This document shows, piece after piece, positions 44,307-57,645 of a stretch of DNA of 64,000 bases (its first letter is position 1; every line of letters starts with the position of its first letter). Source of the DNA: Epiperipatus broadwayi (taxonomy: Eukaryota; Onychophora; Udeonychophora; Euonychophora; Peripatidae); assembly GCA_028023455.1 (NCBI GenBank), contig JAQFVV010012477.1:3561865-3625864 (forward strand). The letters run 5' to 3'. Below the pieces are notes generated by a model that worked only from the letters and a program-made list of their open reading frames with translations, had not been told where the DNA came from and did not search any database. The translations under genes and the position numbers were made by a program.

Positions 44307-47282
44307 CATGTTTAAATTGATATTTTATTGAAACAACAGATCATTTATAATTCATAAAGATTGAATATGACAAAGAAAATATTACATTGTTATTGCAATT
44401 TTATTTTGGTTAACTACTTATCATGTAAATCAGAAATAATCTAAATTAAGTTCTATACATGTGACTTATTTAGAATATACAAATCATTACACAAATATTT
44501 TCAGGTAATAGAACTTATTAGTAATGTATGATATAATATATGCCAATATATTATTGCTAAAATCAATCAACAGACTAGACCATTAACTGTTTAATACTTA
44601 CATTTTGATATATTTATAAAGAAAATAAATGAATTACTATAGTATTCTATACAATCCATCAAATGTTTTTCAAATTTTTATTTTTATTTTGTGCTTTCAC
44701 AACCCCTTATTTTTATTCAATACCCACAATTGTAACTGAGATTACTATTATTCACTTGGATTATTCTAGTAATTCACAAAAAAGTGGTAGTATCCACTAT
44801 GAAAATCATTACTTTATAATACAGTATTTTGCATGTAATGTGTTATTGAATGTATAACTCAAAAGCAAACTTGTTTGATGAATTCACTTTCATTTTATTA
44901 CATTCCTGCTATAATTTTATCATCAAAAACTTTGCAATATTTCATTGGATGTAAAAAAATGAATATCTTTAGTACCTCAAAATAGTTACTATTTGAACAT
45001 TTGCACCCAAACTGAATTATTATCTTTCTATTATCAGGATCTTTAGATATGACATCATTTTGAACCCCCAAAATATAATCATTTTATTTGTTTTTAATAC
45101 ATGGAAGAGTTTCACATGGATTGTTTAAAGTAATGTTTTTGTTTTTCTGGGAGACATTTTGATTAGAAAAGAATGGGGGAGGGGGGGAAGAAGAGATCTA
45201 CTTATTATTACTTAAAAAGTCAAAGAATATAAGCAATGACTCACTAATATACAAGAAAATGGAAAGAGGAGTTCAAAGTAACTTGAAGTATATTAAATTC
45301 ATATTGATTTTATGTAAAATACTAAAGTATTAAAAATAACTATATTGGAAAATTTTCAAAATATATTATAAAAATTGTGTAAGCAGCTGAAAATATAATT
45401 ATCTATGGATAGTAAAACTTTTTAATAAATCTATTATGTGGTCTTTATGATTTTGTAAAACTATTAAATAGTCCATGTTCCTAGATTACATAATCCTTTT
45501 TAGTGACTATACAAGCTTATACAAAATAGCAGCACTGATAAATAGAAAAATAGAATAAAAGTTTGTTCTTGAATACAAATTCAATTCTACATTACGGTGT
45601 AAACGTATGAAGATATTAGAGTTTTTATTCTTTTACAAATTAAACTCCTATTCTCAGAATAATAAATCTCATTAACTATATCACATATGTTTCAAATGAA
45701 TACCAGATTGTTTAGTTTTATAATGTCCACATTTTCAGATTAATTTCTATATTTTTTTTATAAGTGAAGATAAGATATTTCAAATCTAGAATTTTTGTAC
45801 CTATACATTTAGTAATCATCACTATTTCTTTTGTGCTTTCAACCTTATAGCTAACTCATTTGCATAATTTTATAAATCTATCCAGGTAAGTTTTTACACA
45901 ATTTATAAATCTAAATATTAATCTAATTGTAGTCCTTCTCATTTTTTGACCATATAAAAGTAAAAAAACCACATCTCATGACTGTTTCTCCTTATCCAAA
46001 TTTTCTTAAAAGATTTTATCTAAATCCAATCATTGGACTTTATATGGTTGAGATCTATAAATATTCACACCCTTGAGTGTTTTATTTTTATCTTTATCAG
46101 GGTGAAATTAGAATTGAAGCTAAAGTTAATCCATTTGTAGTCTAAAATTTAAAATAAATTAAGATACTAATCCTAACTTATCTTTTGTTTAGGTATGTAT
46201 ATTTGAGAAAAAAATACTTTTTATATATTTTAGAGACTATAGTTATGCCAATTCTAAATGCCTTTTATAATTTAACTAGGAAAATGAACACGAACACTAG
46301 GATCACATGATTTTCTCATATGTTTACAATAACTTCTGAAAGCCTAAAAAGCAATGTCATGTCATTATCAGTATTATGCTGCATTTATCAAAACTTCAAG
46401 GAGACTGAAACTTAAAAAGTTTAAAAAACAATGAGATAAAATATTCTGAAAAACAAATAGTACCATATGTATATGTTTAAAACTTGCACTAAATAAAATC
46501 AGTAAATGTATTATGCTAGAAAAGCATAAAATTTAATAAAATGAAGCCTTTGTTCTAAATAGTACAGAGATGAAATAAATATAAAAATAGGGTTTGATAT
46601 CACTTTGCATCATTATTACAAAGTTAAAAATCTTAAATGTTAATAGATGAGATCAAATAAAAAGATTACACCAATGGAAGAGTTAAATTAATTACCAGAT
46701 ACCAAGAATTATAATACATTCTAGAAGAATATCTATTTTAAAATGTGATGATATTAAGCAGTATATTAATTACTCTAGGAAACAAAAACATACAGTAGAT
46801 ATTTATGGAAAAACACTCAAGGCTTTTATCAGATAATAGATTTTTACTAACAAATGTTTATATTTATTATACATTAATTTATACAAATAACTGCATTTAC
46901 TAAACTGTGCAGTTTAGAACAATAGTTCAGTCAAACTGGTGAAAGCAATGTAAATAAAATAAAAGATTTGACTTGGATTAACTAAACATTGTTAAATGTT
47001 CAATATTTCATTAAAATACTTAAAGAGTTTATGATTTCTTAATCAATTTTTTATACTACTACAAAAAAAATCTTATAAGAAAAATAAGCAATTATAATGG
47101 TTTCTTATGGAAGAAATTTTTAATTATTCAATAAAATAAAGCTTAAAATTGGAATAAAATGTTAAAAATAAATAAAGTTTGAAAGTTGATATCTTGTTGG
47201 ATGATGATTCACTGTGTTAAAATAGAATACAAAATATAAATAATAATAATGAGTTGACATAATGTACATTTTTTAAACAATT
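44302..47282. other. AT-rich sequence, no feature seen
   Basis: No gene, RNA or repeat-family member recognised. Contains a G-rich run at 45175-45188. Confidence 0.4.
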
Positions 47283-48235
47283 TTGATTGCATTAATAATT
47301 TTTATTAGTTATTCATTAGGCTAGAGATTACCTACTAAATGAATAATATTTTTGTAGTGTAATATTCACTACATGACTCTCATGAAAGGTTCAGCACAAA
47401 AAGTGTTTATTGGCGATCATACATCTTTTTAACATGTCTTTGGTCATCTGTTTATGATTACACTCTTCCAAATGCTGTTAAAAGTAGATAGAAGCTAATC
47501 TCTACCTTACATGAAAGTAATGGAGTGAAAATTACACTACAGAAATATTATTCATTTAGTGGATAATTCTTTGTCTAATGAATGATTAATAAAAGCTATT
47601 AATATAATTTCAAACAGTGGTCGGTATCAAAGTTGTGAGAGTAGAAAGTTTGACACTTATTAATTAAACTGTAGTAATTGATTATATATTTATATATTAA
47701 AAACAATGGTAAAAATATGTGTAAGAGATTGTGATCTGGGCCAACTGATGAGTGCTGGTTTATAAATGAAATATGCATCTAGGAGATCATACATCTTTTT
47801 CACATGTCTTTGGTCATATGTTTTCTATTACCCCTCTTTACAAGATGTTAAAAGTGGATCAAAATCAGTCCTCTATCTTGCATGAGAGTAGTATAGTAAA
47901 AATTACATTATATAAATATTATTCATGAAATGGATATTCTCTAGTCTAATAAATAACTAGTCCTGGAGTAGTTAAGTTTGATAATTATCAGTTAAACTGA
48001 TATAATTGTCTATCTATATATTCTGGATAATGATAAAGATATGTGTAAGAGATTGTGATTTGGGCAACTGATGAGTGATAGTTTAGTATTTTGAGAACAC
48101 AAACATCTTGTTTACATAGTTTTGGTCATATATTTATGACTATACCCCTCTACAATGTATTAAAGGCAGATAGAAGAAACCAATCTCTATTTTGCAAGAG
48201 AGTTGTGTAGTAAAAATTACATCAGAAAAATATGT
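47283..48235. repeat. Composite tandem array containing family-1 pieces
   Basis: Three diverged units of about 310-370 bases, anchored by ACATCTTTTTAACATGTCTT (47421), ACATCTTTTTCACATGTCTT (47791) and AACATCTTGTTTACATAGTT (48102). Each joins a family-1 segment (GATCTGGGCCAACTGATGAG in unit 2) to a non-family-1 tail with AAAATTACA(C/T)(T/C)A and ATTATTCAT. Sequence at 47283-47378 recurs in inverse at 47528-47612, so the first unit is also enclosed in a foldback. Confidence 0.7.
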
Positions 48236-51090
48236 TTGATTTTGATTGCATATTATGCTGTCAATCCTTTTTATATATAATTAATAAATGTGTAAATTTC
48301 TCTTTTTTCCCTTTACTTAAAACAACAGTATGCTATTTTATTTTGTTTTTTTACAAAAAATTCAAACTAATTTACTAAGAAATATATTTAAAAAACATAG
48401 TGTATAATTGATTGTTTATTAACAATAAATGTGTGTATAAGTGATTAAAAATATGAAATATTTTTGTAAGTAAAAAGTATTTGACATTTGTACTTTGATT
48501 AAAATTTATTTTTTTAAAACAAATGCTTACTAAACCTATATTGTAAATTAACTTTACATAATATATATCATTTTATTTTAAATGAATTTCAGACTATAGT
48601 GTATATACATTATCACTAGCTATTTCTGCAGTAAGTTAATACGAATACTCTTTATGTAAATATTCTATTTAGTATGTGCACATAATAATATTTGTATGTA
48701 AGTGATTAAAAATAAAAAAAAATATTATTTTAAATGCAAAGTGATTTACATTTAGTTTATTTTTATTTTAAGAAATTGTTGTAAACAAAACCTGTATTAT
48801 AAACACTTATCACTTAAATGAAACTTGCAATCTTAACAAATAAAATCAATAGTAAGCATTATTTAAAACATTCCCCCACTTTTTTTTTTATCTAAAAAAC
48901 TAAATAACCTTTTTAAAAAATTAGTTAGTCCTATCACTTTGACATACTGGAACAGTAGCAGGGTTCGAATATAGGTACTAAAGAAAGTAAAAGGCAATAA
49001 TAATTACAAAAGAGTGTTTATTGTGATTGTTATTATGAATTAAATTAATAGATGTAAAAAAATTTATAGATATACATACAAATCCTGTTACAAAAGAGTA
49101 TGAGTGAAATACATTAACCATTTAAAGGTATGAATGTATACATATATATTTGTTACATGTGTTGTTGTGATTGTTGCAGAAAATTATTTATTAACTGATA
49201 GATTTGTATGTGAAGAGGAATGGTTATGTGCGGAGTTGTATTTTTATATTTTTGTTTTATATATTTTTGTTGTTTATTAATATTGTAAGTTATAGTTATT
49301 TAAATAATCTCATTAGTAGCATATGTTTCTTAATGAAAGCAAATTAAAATATAAGGCTGGAGAGTAATAAAAGGAATTGCAGGCTGTGCCATGGGCGATT
49401 TCTGTTAATGACTCTTGTCATCGGAATTCCAAGAACTGGCCAAGTTAGTATTTTGGAACAATGGAAGCTAAAAGAATTCCTGAGATATGGTCATTGGCAT
49501 ATAGATAGATAAAAAAATGAGATGAAAGAGAGTTAAAAGAAAATAACTATATACATATATATTGATTTAGTAGTGATTGAGAAAAGCAACCGTTAGAGAG
49601 AAAGAAGCATGGAAAGTAAATTTCATAAAGTGATTTTATTAATTAATAAAAATTAATAAGAATGGACTTCATTGGAATGCTGGGGTAGAAGAATCATGTA
49701 GATTCATTGAACCAGCACAGTGGACAGTTATTTTGTGACCTGCCTGAACTTTATCTGTGGAGATTTTTGCCATCTATTTCAAGCAAGTGAAATGATCACG
49801 GAACTCCAAACAGCAAGAGCTTTTAGTCAATCAATTTTAGAATCATCTACCTAACCTCTATGAGGTATTATCTTATGTGAAACTGTTATGGAATCTTTTA
49901 TCATCTTTCAGACCAACAACTCTCACTAAAACAATTGCCATTATAATACTGCAAGCTTACAGAACATCAGCCTTAAACACATGAATGTTTGCTCTCAAAT
50001 GAGATAACTTTGACTTTCTCTCTCTATATATTAAATGAATGTATAATAATAAATTAAGAAACATGTGCTTTGTCCCAAAAGTACTTTTATAAATAGATTA
50101 AATCGTTTAATAAATACAACTCTGATGTATAGTTGCACTCTTTCATGTATATTGATATTATATATTTGTATCAGAATGAATGAGTCGTATGTTTGAGATA
50201 TTAATATATACGTATGTTAATAAATATTATAATTACAAGCTATAACTTCTGTAATTATTTGAATTATGAGATTCTTATAACTTCTGGGTTATTATTTATA
50301 AAAGCTTACTGATATTTATTACCGTATATCTCTAAAAGAAATAAAATAATATTTGTAAAACAGATAGGAAATTATAAAAATATATAAATGACGTTTCTTT
50401 GTAAGATAACCTCAGCTTCATTCTTCCAATAGACATTGTCTCCCAGATCTTGAGACTGAGCTAGTCTGGATAAGGAACCCTAAAGGTTCATTGGAACCAT
50501 TTTTTGCTTTCAAGGGATATAATTCTTATGATTTGGTAACATTGGTGCTTGAGATAGAACTTGGTCTATGCTCATAAGTATACCTACTTGAAGTTCAGGT
50601 AATAACCTGTTCTCACTCAAATTCTTAGAATAGGATCACGGTAGACTGTTAAAATACACTTTCAACAAATGTACAAAATTTTAATAAGTTATATTGAACT
50701 GAAATGTATTAACTATCAATTTTAAAATGTTAAAGAGTGTTATTAATTTAAAAAAAACATTTATACCATCCTCTTGTAAAATTTATTTAAAAGAAGTGAA
50801 AGATTTAAGAATAGTTTTAAGCTGTGATGTGTGAAATTATTTAGTATTTTTAATGTTTTTCCACCCTCCATTTCCTATCAGAGAAACTAAGTGACCAGCT
50901 GAAAAATGGGTGTCTTATATGGATTATTTTGGTATTACTTATTTATATACCAGATTTTAAGCAATTCTATTGAATTTAAATATATTAAATCTTAATTTCA
51001 AAATTTTATTTTAACTTGATAAAAATTAAAACTTAACAAACAAACTGATGTTCAACTTCAATAATAATAATAGAGATAAAAAATTTGATG
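48236..51090. other. AT-rich sequence; 49370-49990 less AT-biased
   Basis: No gene recognised. 49370-49990 has more complex sequence (GCAGGCTGTGCCATGGGCGA, CCAAGAACTGGCCAAG), but no frame longer than about 60 codons and no RNA motif was seen. Confidence 0.35.
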
Positions 51091-51346
51091 TTAAATGCTT
51101 TTATTGACCATGCACTAAAAAAAAATATTTGTTTAACCACAATTGGGGTTTTTAAATTTAATTTGAAATAAAACATGGGGGTTTCAGAAATTAATTTAAT
51201 TCCTTATTATAAAAAATAGAAATTGACTTGATTAATTTTTGGACCCCCCTGTACTTTTATTTCAAGTTAAATCTAAAAGATGCAATTGTCATTGAAGAAA
51301 CAATTATTTTCTTTCTTCTTAGTGCACGGTTAATAAAAGCATTTAA
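51091..51346. repeat. Family 4 MITE, TTAA ends, copy 2
   Basis: 256 bases with 28-base terminal inverted repeats (51091-51118 and 51319-51346) that differ at two positions. Both ends are TTAA, followed by ATGCTTTTATT. The interior is also palindromic and contains a GGACCCCCC run. TTAA at both ends suggests a piggyBac-type target, but the tips do not start with CCC as piggyBac ends usually do. Confidence 0.8.
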
Positions 51347-51426
51347 TATGAAAAAATATCTCATTATTTTTAAGTTGTTAATTTTGGTGCAGTGAATGAA
51401 AATGTAAAACTATACATTTTAAATTG

Positions 51427-51525
51427 ATTAGACACTTATATATATATGCTATAAGTTAAAAAATATATCAATTTAATATATATTAGACACTTATATATAT
51501 ATGCTATAAGTTAAAAAATATATAT
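51427..51525. repeat. Short tandem duplication
   Basis: The segment ATTAGACACTTATATATATA and its continuation GCTATAAGTTAAAAAATATAT occur twice, 56 bases apart, with no mismatch seen. Confidence 0.9.
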
Positions 51526-52059
51526 CCTTTACATATATATCATATTTAGTATGTTTACATTATAATATATGTGCATATAATAAATTAAAAATATAAAATA
51601 TTATCTTAAGTGAAAAGTGTTCAATATTTTTACTTTGATTGGAAATTTTTTATTTAAAGAAAATGATTACCAAAATTTTATGGTAAATCAATTTCACTTA
51701 ATGCATATAATTTTACTTTAAATCAATTTCACACACACACACATGTATATATAAACACATTTTTGAATCTATTTTTAGTGCACATTTGTAATGTATATAA
51801 CACCAAATTATTTTTATTTATGTGCTAAATATAAATTTGTATTTTTTTTTGCTTAAATTGTTTGAACATACAATGAAAAATGTTACTTTGGATATGTCAT
51901 GACATTTACTACAGATTTTTATTACAAAAATTTTGATTTATTTTTTATATCTTATTGCACTTACTGTAAGTTTTAATAAGAGAAATAAAAGTCAGATGAT
52001 AAAAATAAAATATGTAGTATTGTTTTATCCAATATGTCCAGACTAGTTTTAAGTTTATG

Positions 52060-52735
52060 GTTTTCATAAGTGAGGAGATTTGGATCATGAAACATTGTTT
52101 TTGGATCTTTAGAATTTAATGTACCCTTTTTTAGCAACCAGCATTTCCCTCTTTTTCTAATTCTCAATTAAGATAAACAATCACTTCTAGAGAAAAGATG
52201 GATCTTGGAACACTATACATGTTTTCTTAGAATCTTATGTCTTCCTTCTAGCAGTTACCATTTACAACTCCTTCTAACTCCCAAGATAAATAATGGTTTC
52301 TAGAGAGAAGATGGATCTTGGAACATTGCACTTTGTTCTTTAGAATCTAATGTACCTTTCTTTTGGAAGTCACATCTCCTTTTAACTCTCGGTTAAGATA
52401 AATAATGGCTTCAAGAGAAAAGATGCATCTTGGAACATTGCACTTCATTTTGTAGAATTTAATGTACCTTCTCTTTGGCAGTCACAAGTCACCTCTCCTT
52501 TTAACTCTCAATTAAGATAAATAATGGCTTCAAGAGAGAAGATGGATCTTGGAACATTGTACTTTGATCTTTAGAATCTAATGCACATTTCTTTTAGCAG
52601 TCACCATTTACCTCTCCTTTTAACTCTCCATTAAGATAATGATCTTTAGAATTTAATGCACCTTCTTTCTAGAAGTCACCCTTTATGTTTTTTTCTAACT
52701 TTTAATTAAGATAAATAATGACTTACAGAGAAAAA
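52060..52735. repeat. Minisatellite, units of about 112-119 bases
   Basis: About five to six units, the outer ones partial or shortened. Unit marks are GAGAAGATGGATCTTGGAAC, CTTTAGAATCTAATG, CTCCTTTTAACTCTC and TTAAGATAAATAATGGCTTC. GATG(G/C)ATCTTGG starts at 52197, 52310, 52422 and 52541. The sense strand is pyrimidine-rich in the second half of each unit. Confidence 0.9.
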
Positions 52736-54584
52736 GTATATTAGATTATAAAAGTACAAATAAACTGTTTTAAAATCAAAAGCTTCTCACTGAAGATAAC
52801 TGTAAAATTGAAACAATTTGGAGATTTTAGTTAGGGTAGAACTGGATGAGAATTTATGAAGAATTAATATATCACATCTATTTGTTACCAAAGCTTAGAG
52901 AAGGATTTATTAAGATCAGTCATCTGGCTTCTACTAGTTACTAAATTTTACAGCAAATAACATATACATGGAAAGAAAAAAAAATGCTGTTGAAACAGTA
53001 ATCAGTAAGCTGAAGTCATGTGACAGAAATCATGTGATATTTTATTGGTTTGAAAAATTCTGGGTAAAATTTAGATATGTAATTTGTATTTTCAAATTAT
53101 TGTTTTGGTGATTTATTACTTGCTATACTGTGTATATTATCAATTTCCTTTTAATTTCATAATAAATAATACATATACAGTATGTTTTATTTTAAATATT
53201 TTTGGCATAAATATCATTATCTTAACCTTCAAAGGCTACTCTGTTTTCATGACATTAACATTCTATGACATCAATAATATTACAAAGTAAAAACATATAA
53301 AGAATGACAAAGTATAAGGAATTAGCAAGTATTTTAACACGACATTTTTTAATTATATACTATATCAAATTACCGAATGTTTATTGAAATAAAGTGTATA
53401 AATTGATGGTGAATATTATGATGATTTATATAAACATTAGTGAAATACGAAAATATAATTTTTACATTATTATATTTATTTAAGATCTATATTAAATAAA
53501 GCTTTAGAATTAGTAATAATAATTATAGTTATAACATTCAGCAGGATTTAAAGATGATTTGATAATTATGTTCCTGTTATAATTTAAAAATAAGTTGCAG
53601 ATTATAACGGTAAATATACACCTATTTCCAACTTATTAAAGTCATATAGCAATCAGCTGTTGGAGGGAAAAGAAAATATGTACATATTAATTTTTTATTA
53701 GTAATTCATTAGACTAAATATTATCCATTTGAAAAACTAATCGTTTTTAATTCTCCTTTTTTGTATATAATAAATATGTATATTTTAACTGAAAAGGTAA
53801 AACAGTATTATAAAGCAAAAATGGGAAACAGTAAAAAAAAAAAAAAAAACTTTAGGATATAATTAAAATAATATCTAAACAATTTTTGAAGTAACAATAA
53901 TTATACTTTTAAAAAAAATAAAAGGAAGTTTATTTACTAAGTTTCAAATTTTTATTCCATTACGTGTTTATGTTCGTAGAAAAATATTTTAACAATTTCC
54001 TTGATTAATATATGTATAATAAAAGTAGGGATAGAACTTAAAAAATATCTTAATTAAGAAACGACTGCAAGGCAAATCTATAATAGGAGAATAAAGAAAA
54101 AACATATCATATAAATTGACTTCCATCTTAAACAGAAGAAAAAGTTCTATTTATAAGATATATATGCTATTAAATTCTGTTAAAAAATTAAATATTTCTT
54201 CCCTCCTAACTTTTTATATATCCCAATCAACTCATGTACTTCTTCCATTTTACTGAATTACTTCTTTAGCCCTGTTTAATATTTTGTTGTTCTCTTATTT
54301 TCATAGATCCATTATTTCATTTGCATCTTGTACTATTTTATTATAAAAATCAAAACTAAAAATCATGACTAACGATTGTAAAAAAAAAAAAAAATCATGA
54401 CTTTCAATTTCTTTACATTTAGATATCTTCATCATCACTTAAAGTTTATTCTGATTTTCTTTCTATACTCTAAAATTAAAATCGCAACACCCTTTTTCTC
54501 ATTCTCACATAAACTAAATCCATACTATATTCACCTTCATTCTCTATTATCTAAAGTCCCTAATTTTTTTTCCATATGTCAAAG
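52736..54584. other. AT-rich sequence, no feature seen
   Basis: 53690-53735 resembles the inverted end segment at 47300-47350 (TTTTTATTAGTAATTCATTA). Nothing else recognised; open frames here look accidental. Confidence 0.4.
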
Positions 54585-54690
54585 CATCGGCCGGGAGGCG
54601 AACCCGCGACAACCGTCTGCAAGCAACTGCGTCTGCAAGCAACTGCTTGCTTGCAAGTCGGCTGCATTGACTTCTCGGCTACCAACGCAT
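54585..54690 (-). repeat. tRNA-derived SINE-like element
   Basis: On the minus strand: A box TAGCCGAGAAG (54670-54680 inverse), GTCAATGCAGCCGACTTG, and B box GGGTTCGCCTCCC (54593-54605 inverse) followed by GGCCGATGC. Between the boxes CGTCTGCAAGCAACTG is duplicated in tandem (plus strand, 54614-54645), lengthening the spacer well beyond a tRNA. Same family as 9155-9225. Both pol III boxes are well kept. Confidence 0.7.
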
Positions 54691-55759
54691 GATCCTATTT
54701 TTATACCAAATAAGAAAAACATTTCCCCGTATATTTATTTATTATTTTATATATCTCCTAACAATTATTATTCATTTTTATAACACTAATATTTTTCTCT
54801 AACCAATTTTATGTATTGTCCTCTTTGCCCACTTCTCATAATTATATAATATAATAGTACATTTTCTATATATTTATTTTGTTTCATATAAGAATATATG
54901 TAAATATATTTACTTCTATTAATTTAAGGTATATTAAAATATATTTCTTTCTCAATGTCTCCATTATATTTTTGCAAAATCCAGTTAACCATTATTTTTA
55001 CCAATCTATTTTCATTCACATGTTGAAATCTTAAAAGCGTTTTATATACTTTTTTATTTTCCTCATCAAAAATTAATTTCATCCAATTTCACAATGATCG
55101 GATACATTTATGTTTGCAATTTACCACCTATTGCATATCTACCTACTTTTTTGGTATTATATTTTTAAAATGTCTGATTATTCCCTCCAATACAAAGCAG
55201 ATCATTTTCAAATATTAAAACAGGAAATTATTGTTTCTTTCCAATTAGCTCAATGTATCTTTTAGTTATTATATTATAAATATATTAGATTTCTAATGAA
55301 TCGCATGCGTTTTTTATCACCTCTATTTTTTCCATTTAATAATAAGTAAATATCGATATCTATTTCTTTATTACAAATATCTTATTTTTTATACTTTAGC
55401 TTTTCCTTTCCACATTAAATACAAAATTATTTTTGTTTACTCTGATATTAATTTCTACACATTTTCCTGCATTTCCATACTTTCTTAATGATAATTCCAA
55501 ATCTTTCATTTTACTCACAGAGCTAATCAACTGCCACATAGTGAGAGCTTTTATAATTCTCTATTTTATTTTAGTCTATAACATATAAAAGATATATAAC
55601 CCTGCCTAATCTATAAAAGGCTGAAGTATAATTAAGATTCCTGATATATGGAAAATCTTTTGTTGATTTTTATCTGGACCCTAACTCTAGCCCATGATTT
55701 TGGAACATGAAAGACATTCAATTTTTTCATAGTTACGTGTGACAAAGCTTATATATATA
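54691..55759. other. AT-rich, T/C-rich sequence, no feature seen
   Basis: Pyrimidine-rich plus strand without a gene or known repeat-family member. Confidence 0.4.
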
Positions 55760-56030
55760 TAAGGGACTTGAACTCAGACTTTGAAACTCCTCATAGCTAT
55801 CCAATCCATCTTATACAACTGATATATATGATCACATATAGGCGAAAAATAAATATTTTCCAATATATATATTTCATGTTGAAACAGCATTTATCAGTTG
55901 GTCCAGATGACCATCTCCTACACAAATATACAACCATTGCTTAGTTTATATTATGATAACAAATCTTCAAACTTTAATGGACAAACTTCACTCTTCTCCA
56001 ATTCCTTAACCATCCATATCATTATAAGTC
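55760..56030 (-). repeat. Family 1 repeat, minus copy of an inverted pair
   Basis: Inverse marks AAGGGACTTGAACTCAGACT, CAATCCATCTTATACAACTG, TCAGTTGGTCCAGATGACCA and AACTTTAATGGACAAACTTC. It abuts sense copies at 56030. Confidence 0.85.
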
Positions 56031-56465
56031 TGAGGATTTTCAATGATTTTGATGGCTAAAGATTTGGAGTGTCATGAAGATTAAAGCTTGTTCATTAAAG
56101 TTTGAAAATTTGCTATCTTAATATAAATTGACCAATGATTATATACATATATGTTGGATTTTCAATGATATGGATGGCTAAAGAGTTTGAGAGTGGAGAA
56201 AATTGAAGCTTGTCCTTTAAAGTTTGGAGATTTGCTATTTTAATATAAACTGAGCAGTGATTATATATATATGCATGTGTGTGTTATGGATAATGATCTG
56301 GACCAATTGATGAGTGTTGGTTCAACAAGAAATATGTATAATGGGGATCATTTATCTTTTTCACATATATGTGGTTATGTGTATCAGTTGTATAAGTTTA
56401 ATTAGATAGCTATGGAAAGTTTGAAAGTCCGAGTTAATGTCCCTTATAATTTCATTAAATTTAAT
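56030..56465 (+). repeat. Family 1 repeat, sense copy with duplicated 5' part
   Basis: The 5' part occurs twice: GATTTTCAATGATTTTGATG at 56034 and GATTTTCAATGATATGGATG at 56157, each continuing to TTTGCTAT(C/T)TTAATATAAA. It then continues once through TGGACCAATTGATGAGTG to GAAAGTCCGAGTTAATGTCC. Confidence 0.8.
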
Positions 56466-57594
56466 ATAGACAATATGCATGTATTTAAATATATATATTG
56501 TAATGTTGTAGACACTAGTCATGTCAATGCCAATATTACAAGCTACTAAAGTTTAAATTTGGAGTTAATTAATATATAATTTTCTATATTTTTTTTTATT
56601 ATAATAATAGATATATCATTTAGTGTTTTCTTTCTTTCCAAATGGTAATAAGAAAATTCCACAAATATTTTTAAAATAGGAATGTGATTATTTTACTAAT
56701 TTATAAATAGTTGTAAAAAAGGGAAGTATAAACTCAACTAAGTAATTTCTTTTGTTTTCTCTCTTCAAATAATTGTTAATTATTTACCAGTTTTGATTTT
56801 GAAAAGTTATTGAAATTTTTGATTTTTATTTTTGAAAGAAAATAAAAGAGATAAAGTTTGATATTTAATAGTATTGTTAAAAAGAAAAGAAAAAAGTTTG
56901 ATTCTAACATTATATCAAAATTTTACTTCTCTCTAAGAGAAAAGATAGTGCTTATCAAATCGATCTAAATAATATTGAAGTATCTTGGGTTTTTTTTTGC
57001 AAGAAAATTTTAATTAGAAGGGAATGTCAAAAATTGTCTGATTCTAATTTAGATTTCTGACTTATTTTTCAACGTTAATGTTGAAAAAGAAAGACAATTG
57101 AACTATTATTTTTATAAAAAATGAACCTAATTGTTTATTACTAATTGTGTAATGTTAGAGACAGATTACTGTTGATTTAAGATAGAGTTGTTCTATTTGT
57201 AAAAGGGGTGTGATAATGGACAAGACCTACATATTTGGTAAGAAGAAATCAGTCTTGGCCCAGCTGTTGAAAACTACAATAGGAGAAAAAGGTCTTGATT
57301 CAGGTGTGGAAGACAGTAGTAGAAGAAAGTGTATGACTCATCTGCTAAAAAAGAAAGTAGCTGGTCTTTTTTAAGCTGCTGACATTTTAACCAAGCTGTT
57401 GGATTATGAGTTTATTTATAAAAATGGTTTCTATAATGAAAACCATGTGTTAAATTAAGCTAAGTACTAATATCATCTTTTTCCATATAACTCATCTTCA
57501 CTACTATAAAATATATTGAGAAGAAAAATGGCTTTAATATAATCTGCAACCTTGTCTCCAGCTAAAAACATGTGTGTCTCTGTCTTAAACCATC
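56466..57594. other. AT-rich sequence, no feature seen
   Basis: No recognisable gene or repeat family. 57210-57370 contains two related segments (AAGAAATCAGTCTTGGCCCA, GAAAAAGGTCTTGATTCAGG). Confidence 0.4.
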
Positions 57595-57645
57595 AAACAT
57601 CACATGATGGTGCTACTGTATGGAGAGTTTTGCCTCTCTTTGTGT
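57595..57645 (+). repeat. Family 2 end fragment
   Basis: CATCACATGATGGTGCTACT then GTATGGAGAGTTTTGCCTCT equals the terminal segment of family 2 at 16400-16420. Confidence 0.7.

Noticed and set aside
52060-52735. CRISPR-like array
   Set aside because: Units are about 115 bases, diverged along their whole length and without unique spacers; this is a minisatellite in eukaryotic DNA.
54397-54783. 128-codon plus-strand frame
   Set aside because: It reads through the tRNA-like SINE and AT-rich flanks and is pyrimidine-rich on the plus strand; no protein character.
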